A DNA stretch of 5,952 nucleotides from M3007 sp044224705 (GTDB lineage Bacteria; Bacteroidota; Bacteroidia; Chitinophagales; Saprospiraceae): positions 1 to 5,952 of the forward strand of contig JBGAJY010000282.1 in assembly GCA_044224705.1 (NCBI GenBank), written 5' to 3'. The translations under genes were made by a program, and so were the position numbers. The number at the start of each line of letters is the position of its first letter. Within the stretch, counting starts at the first letter, position 1. This document shows positions 1 through 5,908 of this stretch, one piece after another. The notes below the pieces were generated by a model. That model was not told the DNA's origin, searched no databases, and saw only the letters and a program-made list of their open reading frames with translations.

Positions 1-31
1 CGCAAGGTTCAGATACTAAGTTGGTTCACTA

Positions 32-1069
32 CTACCGCTTTGGCAAAATCATCCACAGCCGCCCGAACTGGTTGATCTTGCGCGCTGCCGCCAGCGCCGG
101 CTCCCCGATGCCGCAGTACAAATCGATGCGTTTGGTGGTCAGAATGGCGCCGCCGCGGTCCTGGGCGAATACGTAGCGATAAGTGTAGCCTTTGAGGTGG
201 CCGGCCCGGTCGAGGTCGGGCAGTTCGGCCAGCAGGGTAGCGCCGAGGGGGATAAAGCGCGTGTCGACAGCGATGGAATACCCGGCCGTGAGCGGAAAAA
301 AACCCGCGCCCAGCACCTGCGTTTCATCGATTTCCTGAAAAAAAACATACGAGCGGCCCGCGCCTTCCGCCTTGCCGCCATAGCCGAGGTAGTCGCGGGT
401 GCCGTCGGGGAATTCGATCATGCAGGAGCCCTGCAACTGGGCGTTTCGAACGGCTTTTCGGCTGCTGAGCCAGGCCAGTGCCAGGCCGCTGTTGTCCAAG
501 GCGCCTGCTTCGATGGCCCCGGCCGATGGCATGGCGCCGTCTTTGGGTTTGCGCAGCAGGGGAAACTGGTAGGGTCCGCCGCGGGTCCGGCTGGCCTTCA
601 CAACCGGGGTGTAATAGCCCGTTACACGCACCCGGTCGCTTTTCAGGTCGGTATTGACCCGGTAAAAATCGAAGTGTTCGGGCAGCATGAACGGAGGCAG
701 GAACTGGATGGCCTGGAGCAATTCCAGGGTTTGCTGCATTTCCTTTTTACTGATGCCCGTGACCGGGAAACGCGGCACGTCGGGCCGTTTGAGGTATTCG
801 TATTGCTGTTCCAGGGCCACGTACATCCCGATGTCAAAAGGGACCAGGGGCAACGTATCGGGCTGGGCCAGTACGAGCACGGAATTTTTTACCTTACGGG
901 GCGAACGGGGCGCCTTCCGGACCGCGGTGGTGGTCGTGTCCACCACTATAATCTCCGGCGGCGGGTCGGAATGCGGCGGAAAAATCAATTCGCAGCTTCC
1001 TGCCGAAAGCAGCACACCGGCAACCACGCCAGGCAGGCAGAAACGCAAAAATCTTTTTTCCAGGCGCAT
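32..1069 (-). CDS. mltA: MltA-type membrane-bound lytic murein transglycosylase (lipoprotein)
   Basis: Probably cleaves the MurNAc-GlcNAc bond of peptidoglycan, forming 1,6-anhydroMurNAc ends, while anchored by lipid to the outer membrane. The 345-residue form starts at the ATG at 1067-1069. The frame stays open upstream to 1147, but only this start places a basic n-region (MRLEKRFLRF), a hydrophobic core and a lipobox (SAGSC, Cys26) at the N-terminus. A Pro/Thr-rich linker follows (about 31-50). The MltA domain shows TGYYTP (150-155), QLQGSCMIEFPDG (211-223, compare E. coli QVQGSG) and a C-terminal 3D domain from about 265. The 3D domain has QDRGGAI (303-309) and RIDLYCGIG (314-322), and the protein ends with GRLWMI. 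By the E. coli pattern, Asp316 is the catalytic acid (E. coli Asp308) and Asp304 the second conserved Asp. The two lie 12 residues apart here and 11 in E. coli. It is transcribed away from the flippase gene. The family call is firm; the substrate preference is not visible. Confidence 0.93.
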   Translation of the reverse strand: MRLEKRFLRFCLPGVVAGVLLSAGSCELIFPPHSDPPPEIIVVDTTTTAVRKAPRSPRKVKNSVLVLAQPDTLPLVPFDIGMYVALEQQYEYLKRPDVPRFPVTGISKKEMQQTLELLQAIQFLPPFMLPEHFDFYRVNTDLKSDRVRVTGYYTPVVKASRTRGGPYQFPLLRKPKDGAMPSAGAIEAGALDNSGLALAWLSSRKAVRNAQLQGSCMIEFPDGTRDYLGYGGKAEGAGRSYVFFQEIDETQVLGAGFFPLTAGYSIAVDTRFIPLGATLLAELPDLDRAGHLKGYTYRYVFAQDRGGAILTTKRIDLYCGIGEPALAAARKINQFGRLWMILPKR

Positions 1070-1108
1070 GAGACGGGGGGACTGTCGGGACGCTGTTTTT
1101 CGTTTTGA

Positions 1109-1116
1109 CAAATGTA
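1109..1116 (-). promoter_or_regulatory. Bacteroidota-type -7 element for the mltA-like gene
   Basis: On the minus strand this reads TACATTTG, a perfect match to the Bacteroidota consensus TAnnTTTG. It lies 39 bases upstream of the chosen ATG, which would give a leader of roughly 30-35 bases. No TTTG -33 element is visible about 20 bases further upstream. It lies inside the longest open frame (start 1147), so it also supports the internal start at 1069. Initiation here has not been shown. Confidence 0.5.
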
Positions 1117-1197
1117 GACAGAGCCCCGACACTTTCGCCGACCACATGTGAAATTTGACCCGCCTTTTTCCGGCACGTTTTTAGAAGTGGCAGTTGC

Positions 1198-1207
1198 AGT
1201 TGCAACT
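1198..1207. promoter_or_regulatory. Small palindrome in the mltA-flippase divergent region
   Basis: AGTTGCAACT is a perfect 10-bp palindrome ending 13 bases before the flippase ATG. It is embedded in a short direct repeat of the hexamer GCAGTT (1190-1201). It could be an operator or a small hairpin at the translation start. It is short enough to be chance. No TAnnTTTG element was found on the plus strand of this 151-base intergenic region. Confidence 0.2.
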
Positions 1208-1220
1208 TATCCATCCTACA

Positions 1221-2585
1221 ATGACCGATCTACACCACCCCCCTCCCGATCACGGCTACTGGCTGCGCTCCGGCCTGCTGACGCTTTTGGAAAAAGGCTC
1301 GGGGCTGGTGTTTGCCCTCGGCACGGCCATGATCCTGCTGCGGGCGCTCAGCAAAGCCGATTTTGCCGCCTGGGGGGTATTTCTCCTGATCACTTATTTT
1401 CTGGAAATGGGTCGTAGTGGGCTGATACAGAACGGTTTGGTGCGTCATTTGGCCATCTGCCGCTCCCAGCCCGGCGAATATGCCGCGATCAGTACCGCGG
1501 CCCTGGCGCTCAGTCTGGCATTCTCGCTTGTATCCAATTTACTGCTCTGGGGGGGTATGCACTGGCTGGCGACGACCTACCAGTCGCCGCAGATCCTGGC
1601 CGTTTTACCCGTCTATTTCGCAACCAACGTGGTGATGGCTGGCTTTTACCATTGCAATTTCGTGCAACAGGCCAATTTCGAGTTCCGCGGTATTTTCTGG
1701 AGCACCTTTTTCTTTCGCGGCACGCTGTTCGCCTGGATCCTTTTTTCGTGGCTGACGGGCCGGACGCTCGTTTTAACCGAAATGGCCCTGTCCATGCTCG
1801 CAGGGGCCGCACTGGGCGCCGCGGCATCATGGCGCTATGCACGGCCGTTCCTGCTCCATACCGTGCGTATTGATTTTCAATGGCTTAAAAAACTGACCGC
1901 CTACGGCAAATACGTGCTGGGCACCAACCTGAGCACGATGTTGTATAAAAACATCGACAAGCTCACCCTCGGCAACGTGCTCGGTCCGGCGGCTTTCGCG
2001 GTGTACGACGCGGCCGGCAAAATCACCCAACTGGTCGAAACGCCGTCGTTCAGCATTGCGGCGGTCGTGTTCCCGCAAGGCGCGCGGCGCATGGAGGAGG
2101 AAGGCCCCGATGGCATCCGGCGGCTGTACGAACGCAGCGTGGGCGCGATTCTGGCGTTGATTCTGCCGTTTATCATCCTCGTAGTAATTTTTGCGGAACC
2201 CGTCGTGTGGCTGTTTGCGGGCCCGGCCTACCTCGAATCGGCCTATGTGCTGCGCCTCACGGCGTTTTTCGGCTTGTTTTTGCCGTTCGCCGTGCAGTTT
2301 GGCACCGTGCTCGACGCGACGGGACGGCCGGCCACCAATTTTGCTTACACGCTGCTGACGGCTGTGCTGAATTTTGTGCTGAGCTACGTTTTTGTCCGCC
2401 AGTTTGGCCTCGTCGGGGCGGCGCTGGCCACGCTCACGGGTTATTCCATCAGTTTTATTTTCCTGCAACGACTGCTGGCGCGCGACTTCGGGGTGCGCTG
2501 GTGGCGGGCGTTCGCACAGGTGCCCGGGTTTTACCGGATGGGCTACGCGTTGTTGTTGGAAAAAACAAGAGGGAAGGGATTTTAA
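1221..2585 (+). CDS. Wzx-like polysaccharide/oligosaccharide flippase (MOP superfamily)
   Basis: A 454-residue, strongly hydrophobic inner-membrane protein with roughly 11-12 predicted membrane segments, the usual size and build of PST/Wzx flippases, which move undecaprenyl-linked glycans across the inner membrane. Segments are visible at about 15-40, 50-66, 88-112, 124-145, 155-178, 184-201, 256-282, 310-335, 345-370, 377-400 and 405-425. The central stretch LTAYGKYVLGTNL, then YKNIDKLTLGNVLGPAAFAVYDAA, resembles the family pattern in which a TM helix with an Asp precedes a G..Y.aA motif. A TTG at 1194 extends the frame by nine residues, but the ATG at 1221 gives a more ordinary N-terminus (MTDLHHPPPDHGYW). 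No glycosyltransferase or Wzy polymerase gene adjoins it, so the substrate cannot be inferred. The stop codon lies inside a large palindromic repeat. MATE or MurJ relatives are less likely on the motif pattern. Confidence 0.85.
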   Translation: MTDLHHPPPDHGYWLRSGLLTLLEKGSGLVFALGTAMILLRALSKADFAAWGVFLLITYFLEMGRSGLIQNGLVRHLAICRSQPGEYAAISTAALALSLAFSLVSNLLLWGGMHWLATTYQSPQILAVLPVYFATNVVMAGFYHCNFVQQANFEFRGIFWSTFFFRGTLFAWILFSWLTGRTLVLTEMALSMLAGAALGAAASWRYARPFLLHTVRIDFQWLKKLTAYGKYVLGTNLSTMLYKNIDKLTLGNVLGPAAFAVYDAAGKITQLVETPSFSIAAVVFPQGARRMEEEGPDGIRRLYERSVGAILALILPFIILVVIFAEPVVWLFAGPAYLESAYVLRLTAFFGLFLPFAVQFGTVLDATGRPATNFAYTLLTAVLNFVLSYVFVRQFGLVGAALATLTGYSISFIFLQRLLARDFGVRWWRAFAQVPGFYRMGYALLLEKTRGKGF

Positions 2586-2616
2586 CACGGAGGCACGGAG
2601 AAACGGAGGGATTTTA
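2575..2616 (+). repeat. 10-bp direct repeat bracketing the left palindrome arm
   Basis: AGGGATTTTA occurs exactly at 2575-2584 and again at 2607-2616, 32 bases apart, which is four times the 8-base period of the arm. The first copy covers the end of the flippase reading frame and the second begins the hairpin loop. This could be a footprint of how the repeat arose (slippage or duplication) or part of its standard consensus. Confidence 0.4.
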
Positions 2617-2655
2617 CGAAAAAAACCTCCGTTTCTCCGTGCCTCCGTGTTAAAA
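2580..2655. repeat. Perfect 30-bp inverted repeat with ACGGAG octamer units
   Basis: Bases 2580-2609 are exactly complementary to 2626-2655, leaving a 16-base loop (2610-2625). Within the loop TTTT (2612-2615) can pair with AAAA (2619-2622). Each arm contains ACGGAG three times at an 8-base period (2587, 2595, 2603) and ends in an AT-rich TTTTAA/TTAAAA tip. The left tip supplies the last base pairs of the flippase gene, including its TAA stop. The element nearly fills the 94-base gap between convergent genes. It could therefore stop or stabilise transcripts from both sides, although neither side has the U-tract of a classical intrinsic terminator. The sequence looks like a dispersed palindromic element whose translations contain NTEARR-type peptides in many bacterial genomes. 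That resemblance is from memory and unverified here. Confidence 0.85.
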
Positions 2656-2679
2656 AATCAGGGCTCGATTTCCTCGATA

Positions 2680-3603
2680 TCAGGATTGCACCTTCGGCGG
2701 CCCGGCCAGCAGGTGGCGTGCCTGACCCACCCAGTCTTCTTCGAGGATCTGGCGGGGCGAGAGCCCCAGCGCTTCGGCTACTGCGGTGACCGTGGCGTCG
2801 TCCCACTGGCTGATTTGCGCAAAAGTGTAAATGCCGAGCGCGTAAAGTTGCTGTTCGGCGAAAGGCATAATGCCGTTGATGATTTTCAGGTCGTCGGCGT
2901 GGTCGGGCGCATTGGCGGGCTGTGCCGGGCCGACGAGGATATTGCGGCTGCTGGGCGCGGCCGTATTGGCTTTTTCGGAAAAGTCGTGGTAACTGCGTTT
3001 GCGCAGCACTTCGAGTTGCAGGTTTTCGATTTCGATGCGGGCGGCGTCGAGTTGTTGCTGGAGTTGGGTGCGCTCCGTTTCGAGGGCGGCGGTGGTTTCT
3101 TCGAGGGTGCGCACCTGGCGCAGCATGCCATTGAAGTCGCGGTGCAGCACTTTCCAGGCGTTGAGTTCTTCGTGAAGGCGGGCGATTTCGTCGCCGTGTT
3201 CGGCGTTTCGTTTGCGCAGGATGCCGAGGTTTTCTTCGAGAAAACTGATTTTTTCGGCGTAAAAAGCGGCTTCGGCCTGTGCTTTGGCAAGTTTGGCCGC
3301 TTCGGCCTGCGCCGAGGACGACCAGGTGGCGCGTTCGATCTCGAAAGCGGAGAGTTGTTGCCGCAGTTGGCCCAGTTCGAGCGACATGCGTTTGAGATCG
3401 GCTTCTTTCAGGTCGTGCTGATCGCGAACCTGGCTGTACAGGCGGGCCAGCGCGTTGCGGTCCTGCTCGCTGCGTTCGTATGCTTCGAGGATGGGCTTTT
3501 CGTACAATGCGGCGCGCAGCGACCAACCGACGACCAGTCCGATCAGGGTAGCGATGGCCCATGCGAGCCAGTAAAAAAGCGGGTCCTGCACTAAAGCATC
3601 CAT
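2680..3603 (-). CDS. Membrane-anchored coiled-coil protein with C-terminal helix-hairpin-helix-like domain
   Basis: A 307-residue protein. The frame is open upstream to 3948, but the ATG at 3601-3603 begins a plausible N-terminus (MDALVQDPLFYWLAWAIATL), and the upstream stretch has no protein-like features and overlaps the divergent gene. One TM helix spans about 9-29. Next comes a long charged, heptad-like coiled coil, about 40-204, rich in E, Q, L, A and R. A flexible Ala/Pro/Ser linker covers 205-236. The last 71 residues start DDLKIINGIMPFAEQQLYAL and continue with GIYTFAQISQW and EEDWVGQAR. They match the layout of the small HhH-type domains found at the ends of envelope and DNA-associated proteins (D-L-x-x-I-x-G-I-G-P-x ... 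L-x-x-x-G-I-x-T-F-x-Q-I). Here the usual GIGP is GIMP. Its function is unknown. The topology suggests a short periplasmic N-terminus and a cytoplasmic coiled coil, but orientation is inferred. It diverges from the Omp85 gene. Confidence 0.82.
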   Translation of the reverse strand: MDALVQDPLFYWLAWAIATLIGLVVGWSLRAALYEKPILEAYERSEQDRNALARLYSQVRDQHDLKEADLKRMSLELGQLRQQLSAFEIERATWSSSAQAEAAKLAKAQAEAAFYAEKISFLEENLGILRKRNAEHGDEIARLHEELNAWKVLHRDFNGMLRQVRTLEETTAALETERTQLQQQLDAARIEIENLQLEVLRKRSYHDFSEKANTAAPSSRNILVGPAQPANAPDHADDLKIINGIMPFAEQQLYALGIYTFAQISQWDDATVTAVAEALGLSPRQILEEDWVGQARHLLAGPPKVQS

Positions 3604-3626
3604 GCGGGGAGGTGCAATATTTTGAC

Positions 3627-3634
3627 CAAAGGTA
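3627..3634 (-). promoter_or_regulatory. Bacteroidota-type promoter for the coiled-coil gene
   Basis: On the minus strand this reads TACCTTTG, a perfect TAnnTTTG -7 match. A possible -33 element, ATTG, lies at 3660-3657 with a 22-base spacer, close to the usual spacing of about 20. Transcription would begin near 3620, giving a leader of under 20 bases before the ATG at 3603. No Shine-Dalgarno sequence is seen in that leader, as is common in this phylum. Confidence 0.55.
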
Positions 3635-3687
3635 AAGTGTAAATACAGAAAACGTGCAATTCGCCCGGTTTTTGAGCGTTTTGAGGC

Positions 3688-3695
3688 TACTTTTG
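3688..3695 (+). promoter_or_regulatory. Bacteroidota-type -7 element for the Omp85-methyltransferase operon
   Basis: TACTTTTG is a perfect TAnnTTTG match. It sits 53 bases from the -7 element of the divergent coiled-coil gene, so the two promoters would be back to back. A TTTG at 3671-3674 is too close to act as the -33 element (13-base spacer). Transcription would start near 3702 and leave a leader of about 85-125 bases, depending on the Omp85 start. Confidence 0.45.
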
Positions 3696-3703
3696 TGGAC
3701 GAT

Positions 3704-3721
3704 GCGGTCGGGCCCGGCCGC
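3704..3721 (+). other. GC-rich near-palindrome/hairpin in the Omp85 leader
   Basis: The 18-base stretch from GCGGTCG to CGGCCGC can form a 7-bp stem with one U-G wobble and a GGCC loop. It lies immediately after the predicted transcription start, so it would be a stem-loop at the extreme 5' end of the operon mRNA or, in DNA, a dyad-symmetric protein-binding site. Confidence 0.35.
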
Positions 3722-3826
3722 TCCAACCTGTGGAAATCGGCCCGCGTTTCCCGGAAGGAAAAAACTTGTTTAACACTCGCCGGGAAAATGAACCGCCACC
3801 TGAGACACCTTGATATGGGCTTGATA

Positions 3827-5239
3827 ATGAAAGGATTAGGAGTAATACTCCTGCTGTGTGCTGTTTCCGGGAAGGCCGCCGGGCAAACGACCGACTCCAC
3901 TTTTTCCCAGGTTTTTATTGATTCTATCAGCATCGAAGGCAACCGCAAAACGCGCGACGCCCTGATTTTGCGTGAGTTAGATTTTCAGATCGGCGATTCC
4001 CTTTCGCTCGAATCCCTCGGCGCCACACTCGACCGGAATGCCCTTCGCCTGATGAACCTCGGCATTTTCAACCGCGCCAGGATCAACGTGCGCCAATGGC
4101 GGGAGGGCAACCACCTCTCGCTGCACATCGAACTGACCGAAAGCTGGTACCTCTACCCGGTGCCCATTTTCAGCCTGGCCGACCGCAATTTCAACGTCTG
4201 GTGGCACGAGTTCCACCGTTCGCTGCGCCGTGTCAATTACGGCGTCGATTTTACCCAACTCAACTTTACGGGCCGTGCCGACGCCCTGAAAATCAATGCA
4301 CAGTTCGGCTATTCCAACCGCTACGAGATCAATTACCGCGTCGCCGGGATCAACCGCCGGCAAACGGTCGGACTGAACTCCGGCATCTCCTACACCCGCT
4401 CGCACGAAGTGGCGGTAACGACCTCCGGCAACAAACTCGTATTCCAAACCGACGCCGAAGTCTGGAACATCCGCCGAACCAGCGCCTGGCTGGGCTTCAC
4501 CTGGCGGCCACGCTTGCTCACGACGCAAAATTTTACCCTCGAATACCACGACAACCGCGTGGCCGACACCGTCGCCGCCGAACTCAATCCCGATTTTTTT
4601 GGCAATGGCCGCACACACCAAAAGCATTCCAGCCTGATTTATACCCTGGAACACGACCGGCGCGACATGCGCCCCTACCCTACCAAAGGGTGGTATGCCT
4701 ACGCCGAATTGCGGATCAACGGCCTCCTGCCCTCCGACGACCTGCACCTGGTGCGCCTCAAAACCGAATACGGCCGGTATTTCCCCTTGACTAAAAAAAT
4801 CAGTTTTGAAGCCATCGGCAAGGTCCGTGTCAGCCTGCCGCACAAAAAACCGCCTTATTTCAACAACCAGGCCCTCGGCTACGGCGGCGACTACATCCGC
4901 GGCTACGAATACTACGTGGCCGACGGCCTCGATTATGCCATGTTGCGTACTTCGTGGCACTGGATGTTTTTCAACTTTGATTTCAATTTCGGGCGCCACA
5001 TGCCTGTCAAGGCATTCCGCCGCCTGCCGCTCAAATTGTTCCTGGCCCTCAACGCCGATACCGGCTACGCCAACGACCCCTATTACGCCGCTTTCAATCC
5101 GCTGAGCAACCGAATACTCTACGGCTACGGCTTCGGGCTCGACATCGTGGCCTATTACAACAAAACCGCCCGCTTCGAATGGACCTGGAACCACCTCGGT
5201 GAAGGCGGGTTTTATCTTCGGATCAATACGGGTATTTGA
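3827..5239 (+). CDS. Single-POTRA Omp85 (BamA/TamA-like) outer-membrane protein
   Basis: 470 residues from the ATG at 3827, which yields a classical signal peptide (MKGLGVILLLCAVSGKAAG, cleavage near Gly19/Gln20). An in-frame ATG at 3788 adds 13 residues and is a real alternative, preceded by GGGAAA. The open frame reaches back to a GTG at 3695, which is unlikely because it overlaps the promoter motif. One POTRA domain lies at about 29-105 (VFIDSISIEGNRKT, then NLGIFNRARINV and LHIELTESW). The remainder, about 110-470, is an alternating aromatic/polar beta-barrel of the size expected for 16 strands. Omp85 signatures are visible: D-R-R-D-M-R-P-Y-P-T-K-G (277-288) and the loop-6 motif IRGYE (357-361). 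The chain ends FYLRINTGI, without the usual terminal aromatic. Family members insert or move proteins across the outer membrane. A single POTRA and this small size argue against it being the essential BamA, and its cargo is unknown. It is followed after 3 bases by a methyltransferase gene. Confidence 0.88.
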   Translation: MKGLGVILLLCAVSGKAAGQTTDSTFSQVFIDSISIEGNRKTRDALILRELDFQIGDSLSLESLGATLDRNALRLMNLGIFNRARINVRQWREGNHLSLHIELTESWYLYPVPIFSLADRNFNVWWHEFHRSLRRVNYGVDFTQLNFTGRADALKINAQFGYSNRYEINYRVAGINRRQTVGLNSGISYTRSHEVAVTTSGNKLVFQTDAEVWNIRRTSAWLGFTWRPRLLTTQNFTLEYHDNRVADTVAAELNPDFFGNGRTHQKHSSLIYTLEHDRRDMRPYPTKGWYAYAELRINGLLPSDDLHLVRLKTEYGRYFPLTKKISFEAIGKVRVSLPHKKPPYFNNQALGYGGDYIRGYEYYVADGLDYAMLRTSWHWMFFNFDFNFGRHMPVKAFRRLPLKLFLALNADTGYANDPYYAAFNPLSNRILYGYGFGLDIVAYYNKTARFEWTWNHLGEGGFYLRINTGI

Positions 5240-5242
5240 ACG

Positions 5243-5908
5243 ATGCGCTGGTTTTTCAGACGTTTCTGGTTGCCTTTTTATCGCCATTGGGCGCTCCGCT
5301 ACGTGCGGCAGGAACGCCGGTATTCTATCGCCGGCTTGCGCCTCAGGATCCCTCCCGGCGTATTCCATCCGGGGATTTATTTCAGTACGCCGATCTTTCT
5401 TCGTTTTTTACAACAAATTGATTTTCAGGAAAAAAGCGTGCTCGACGTGGGTACGGGCAGCGGCTTGCTGGCCTTGTTTGCCGCCAAAAAAGGCGCCCAG
5501 GTCACCGCCCTCGACCTGAACCCGCAAGCCGCGACTACGGCCCGCCGCAACGCCGCAGCCAACGACCTCGCCCTCGAAGTGCTGGAGAGCGACCTGTTTG
5601 CTGCCCTGCCGGCCGGCCGCAGGTTTGACCTGGTGCTCGTCAATCCGCCGTATTACCCCCGCTCGCCCCGGGGGCTCGCCGAACTGGCATTTTTTGCCGG
5701 TGAAAACCTGGACTATTTCGAGCGGTTTTTCAGACAGATTGAAATAGTCGTTCACCCGCAAACCATCACTTGGCTCATTCTTTCCGAGGATTGCGAATGG
5801 GACAATATTCAAAGCATCGCCGCCCGGCACGGCCACACCCTGAGCGTCGTTTTTGAACAAAAAAAATGGGGCGAACGCTTCTTCGTGGCCCAGGTGCCCG
5901 CCGCCTGA
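5243..5908 (+). CDS. Class I SAM-dependent methyltransferase with NPPYY motif (HemK/PrmC/RsmC-like)
   Basis: 221 residues. The ATG lies 3 bases after the Omp85 TGA, so the two genes are almost certainly co-transcribed and may be translationally coupled. The Rossmann-fold signatures are clear: motif I VLDVGTGSG (66-74), the acidic end of beta-2 in ALDLNP (Asp91), ESDLF (115-119) and motif IV NPPYY (134-138). An (N/D)PP(Y/F) motif IV marks enzymes that methylate an amide or amino nitrogen: DNA or RNA adenine, rRNA guanine, or Gln of release factors. The N-terminus is basic and aromatic (MRWFFRRFWLPFYRHW) and leads into FHPGIYFSTPIFLRFL, which recalls the substrate-side segment of short HemK2/N6AMT1-like proteins. 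The long N-terminal release-factor-binding domain of bacterial PrmC (usually near 280 residues) is absent. The substrate cannot be assigned: rRNA, tRNA and a protein Gln all remain possible. Confidence 0.85.
   Translation: MRWFFRRFWLPFYRHWALRYVRQERRYSIAGLRLRIPPGVFHPGIYFSTPIFLRFLQQIDFQEKSVLDVGTGSGLLALFAAKKGAQVTALDLNPQAATTARRNAAANDLALEVLESDLFAALPAGRRFDLVLVNPPYYPRSPRGLAELAFFAGENLDYFERFFRQIEIVVHPQTITWLILSEDCEWDNIQSIAARHGHTLSVVFEQKKWGERFFVAQVPAA

Noticed and set aside
197..1108. 303-residue plus-strand open frame antisense to the mltA-like gene
   Set aside because: Its translation lacks protein-like domains. It is the expected by-product of high GC at third codon positions opposite a gene with strong MltA motifs.
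2580..2655. CRISPR repeat or array
   Set aside because: There is only one inverted pair, no repeat-spacer periodicity and no cas gene in the window.
2580..2657. Classical intrinsic terminator at the palindrome
   Set aside because: The stem is followed by A-rich sequence on the plus strand and by C/T-mixed sequence on the minus strand, with no U-tract either way. A non-classical role is kept as a finding.
2582..3562. 326-residue minus-strand frame overlapping the coiled-coil gene, Arg/Pro-rich
   Set aside because: Low-complexity Arg/Pro/Thr composition is typical of a shifted frame of a GC-rich gene. The correct frame has a TM helix, a coiled coil and a folded C-terminal domain.
2392..3594. 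400-residue plus-strand open frame running from the flippase end through the palindrome and opposite the coiled-coil gene
   Set aside because: It crosses the hairpin and overlaps two better-supported genes. Its Phe/Gly/Val-rich translation is the antisense of Glu/Ala/Gln coiled-coil codons.
3612..3660. Direct repeat GTGCAAT at 3612-3618 and 3654-3660 in the divergent promoter region
   Set aside because: A 7-base repeat in about 220 bases is expected by chance.
3977..5368. 463-residue minus-strand open frame opposite the Omp85 gene
   Set aside because: It spans the Omp85 gene and runs into the methyltransferase gene. Both have clear motifs on the plus strand, and the antisense translation shows none.
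5856..5872. Run of eight A's near the end of the methyltransferase gene as a frameshift site
   Set aside because: The frame reads normally through to a sensible stop, and there is no downstream overlapping frame or stimulatory structure to support recoding.
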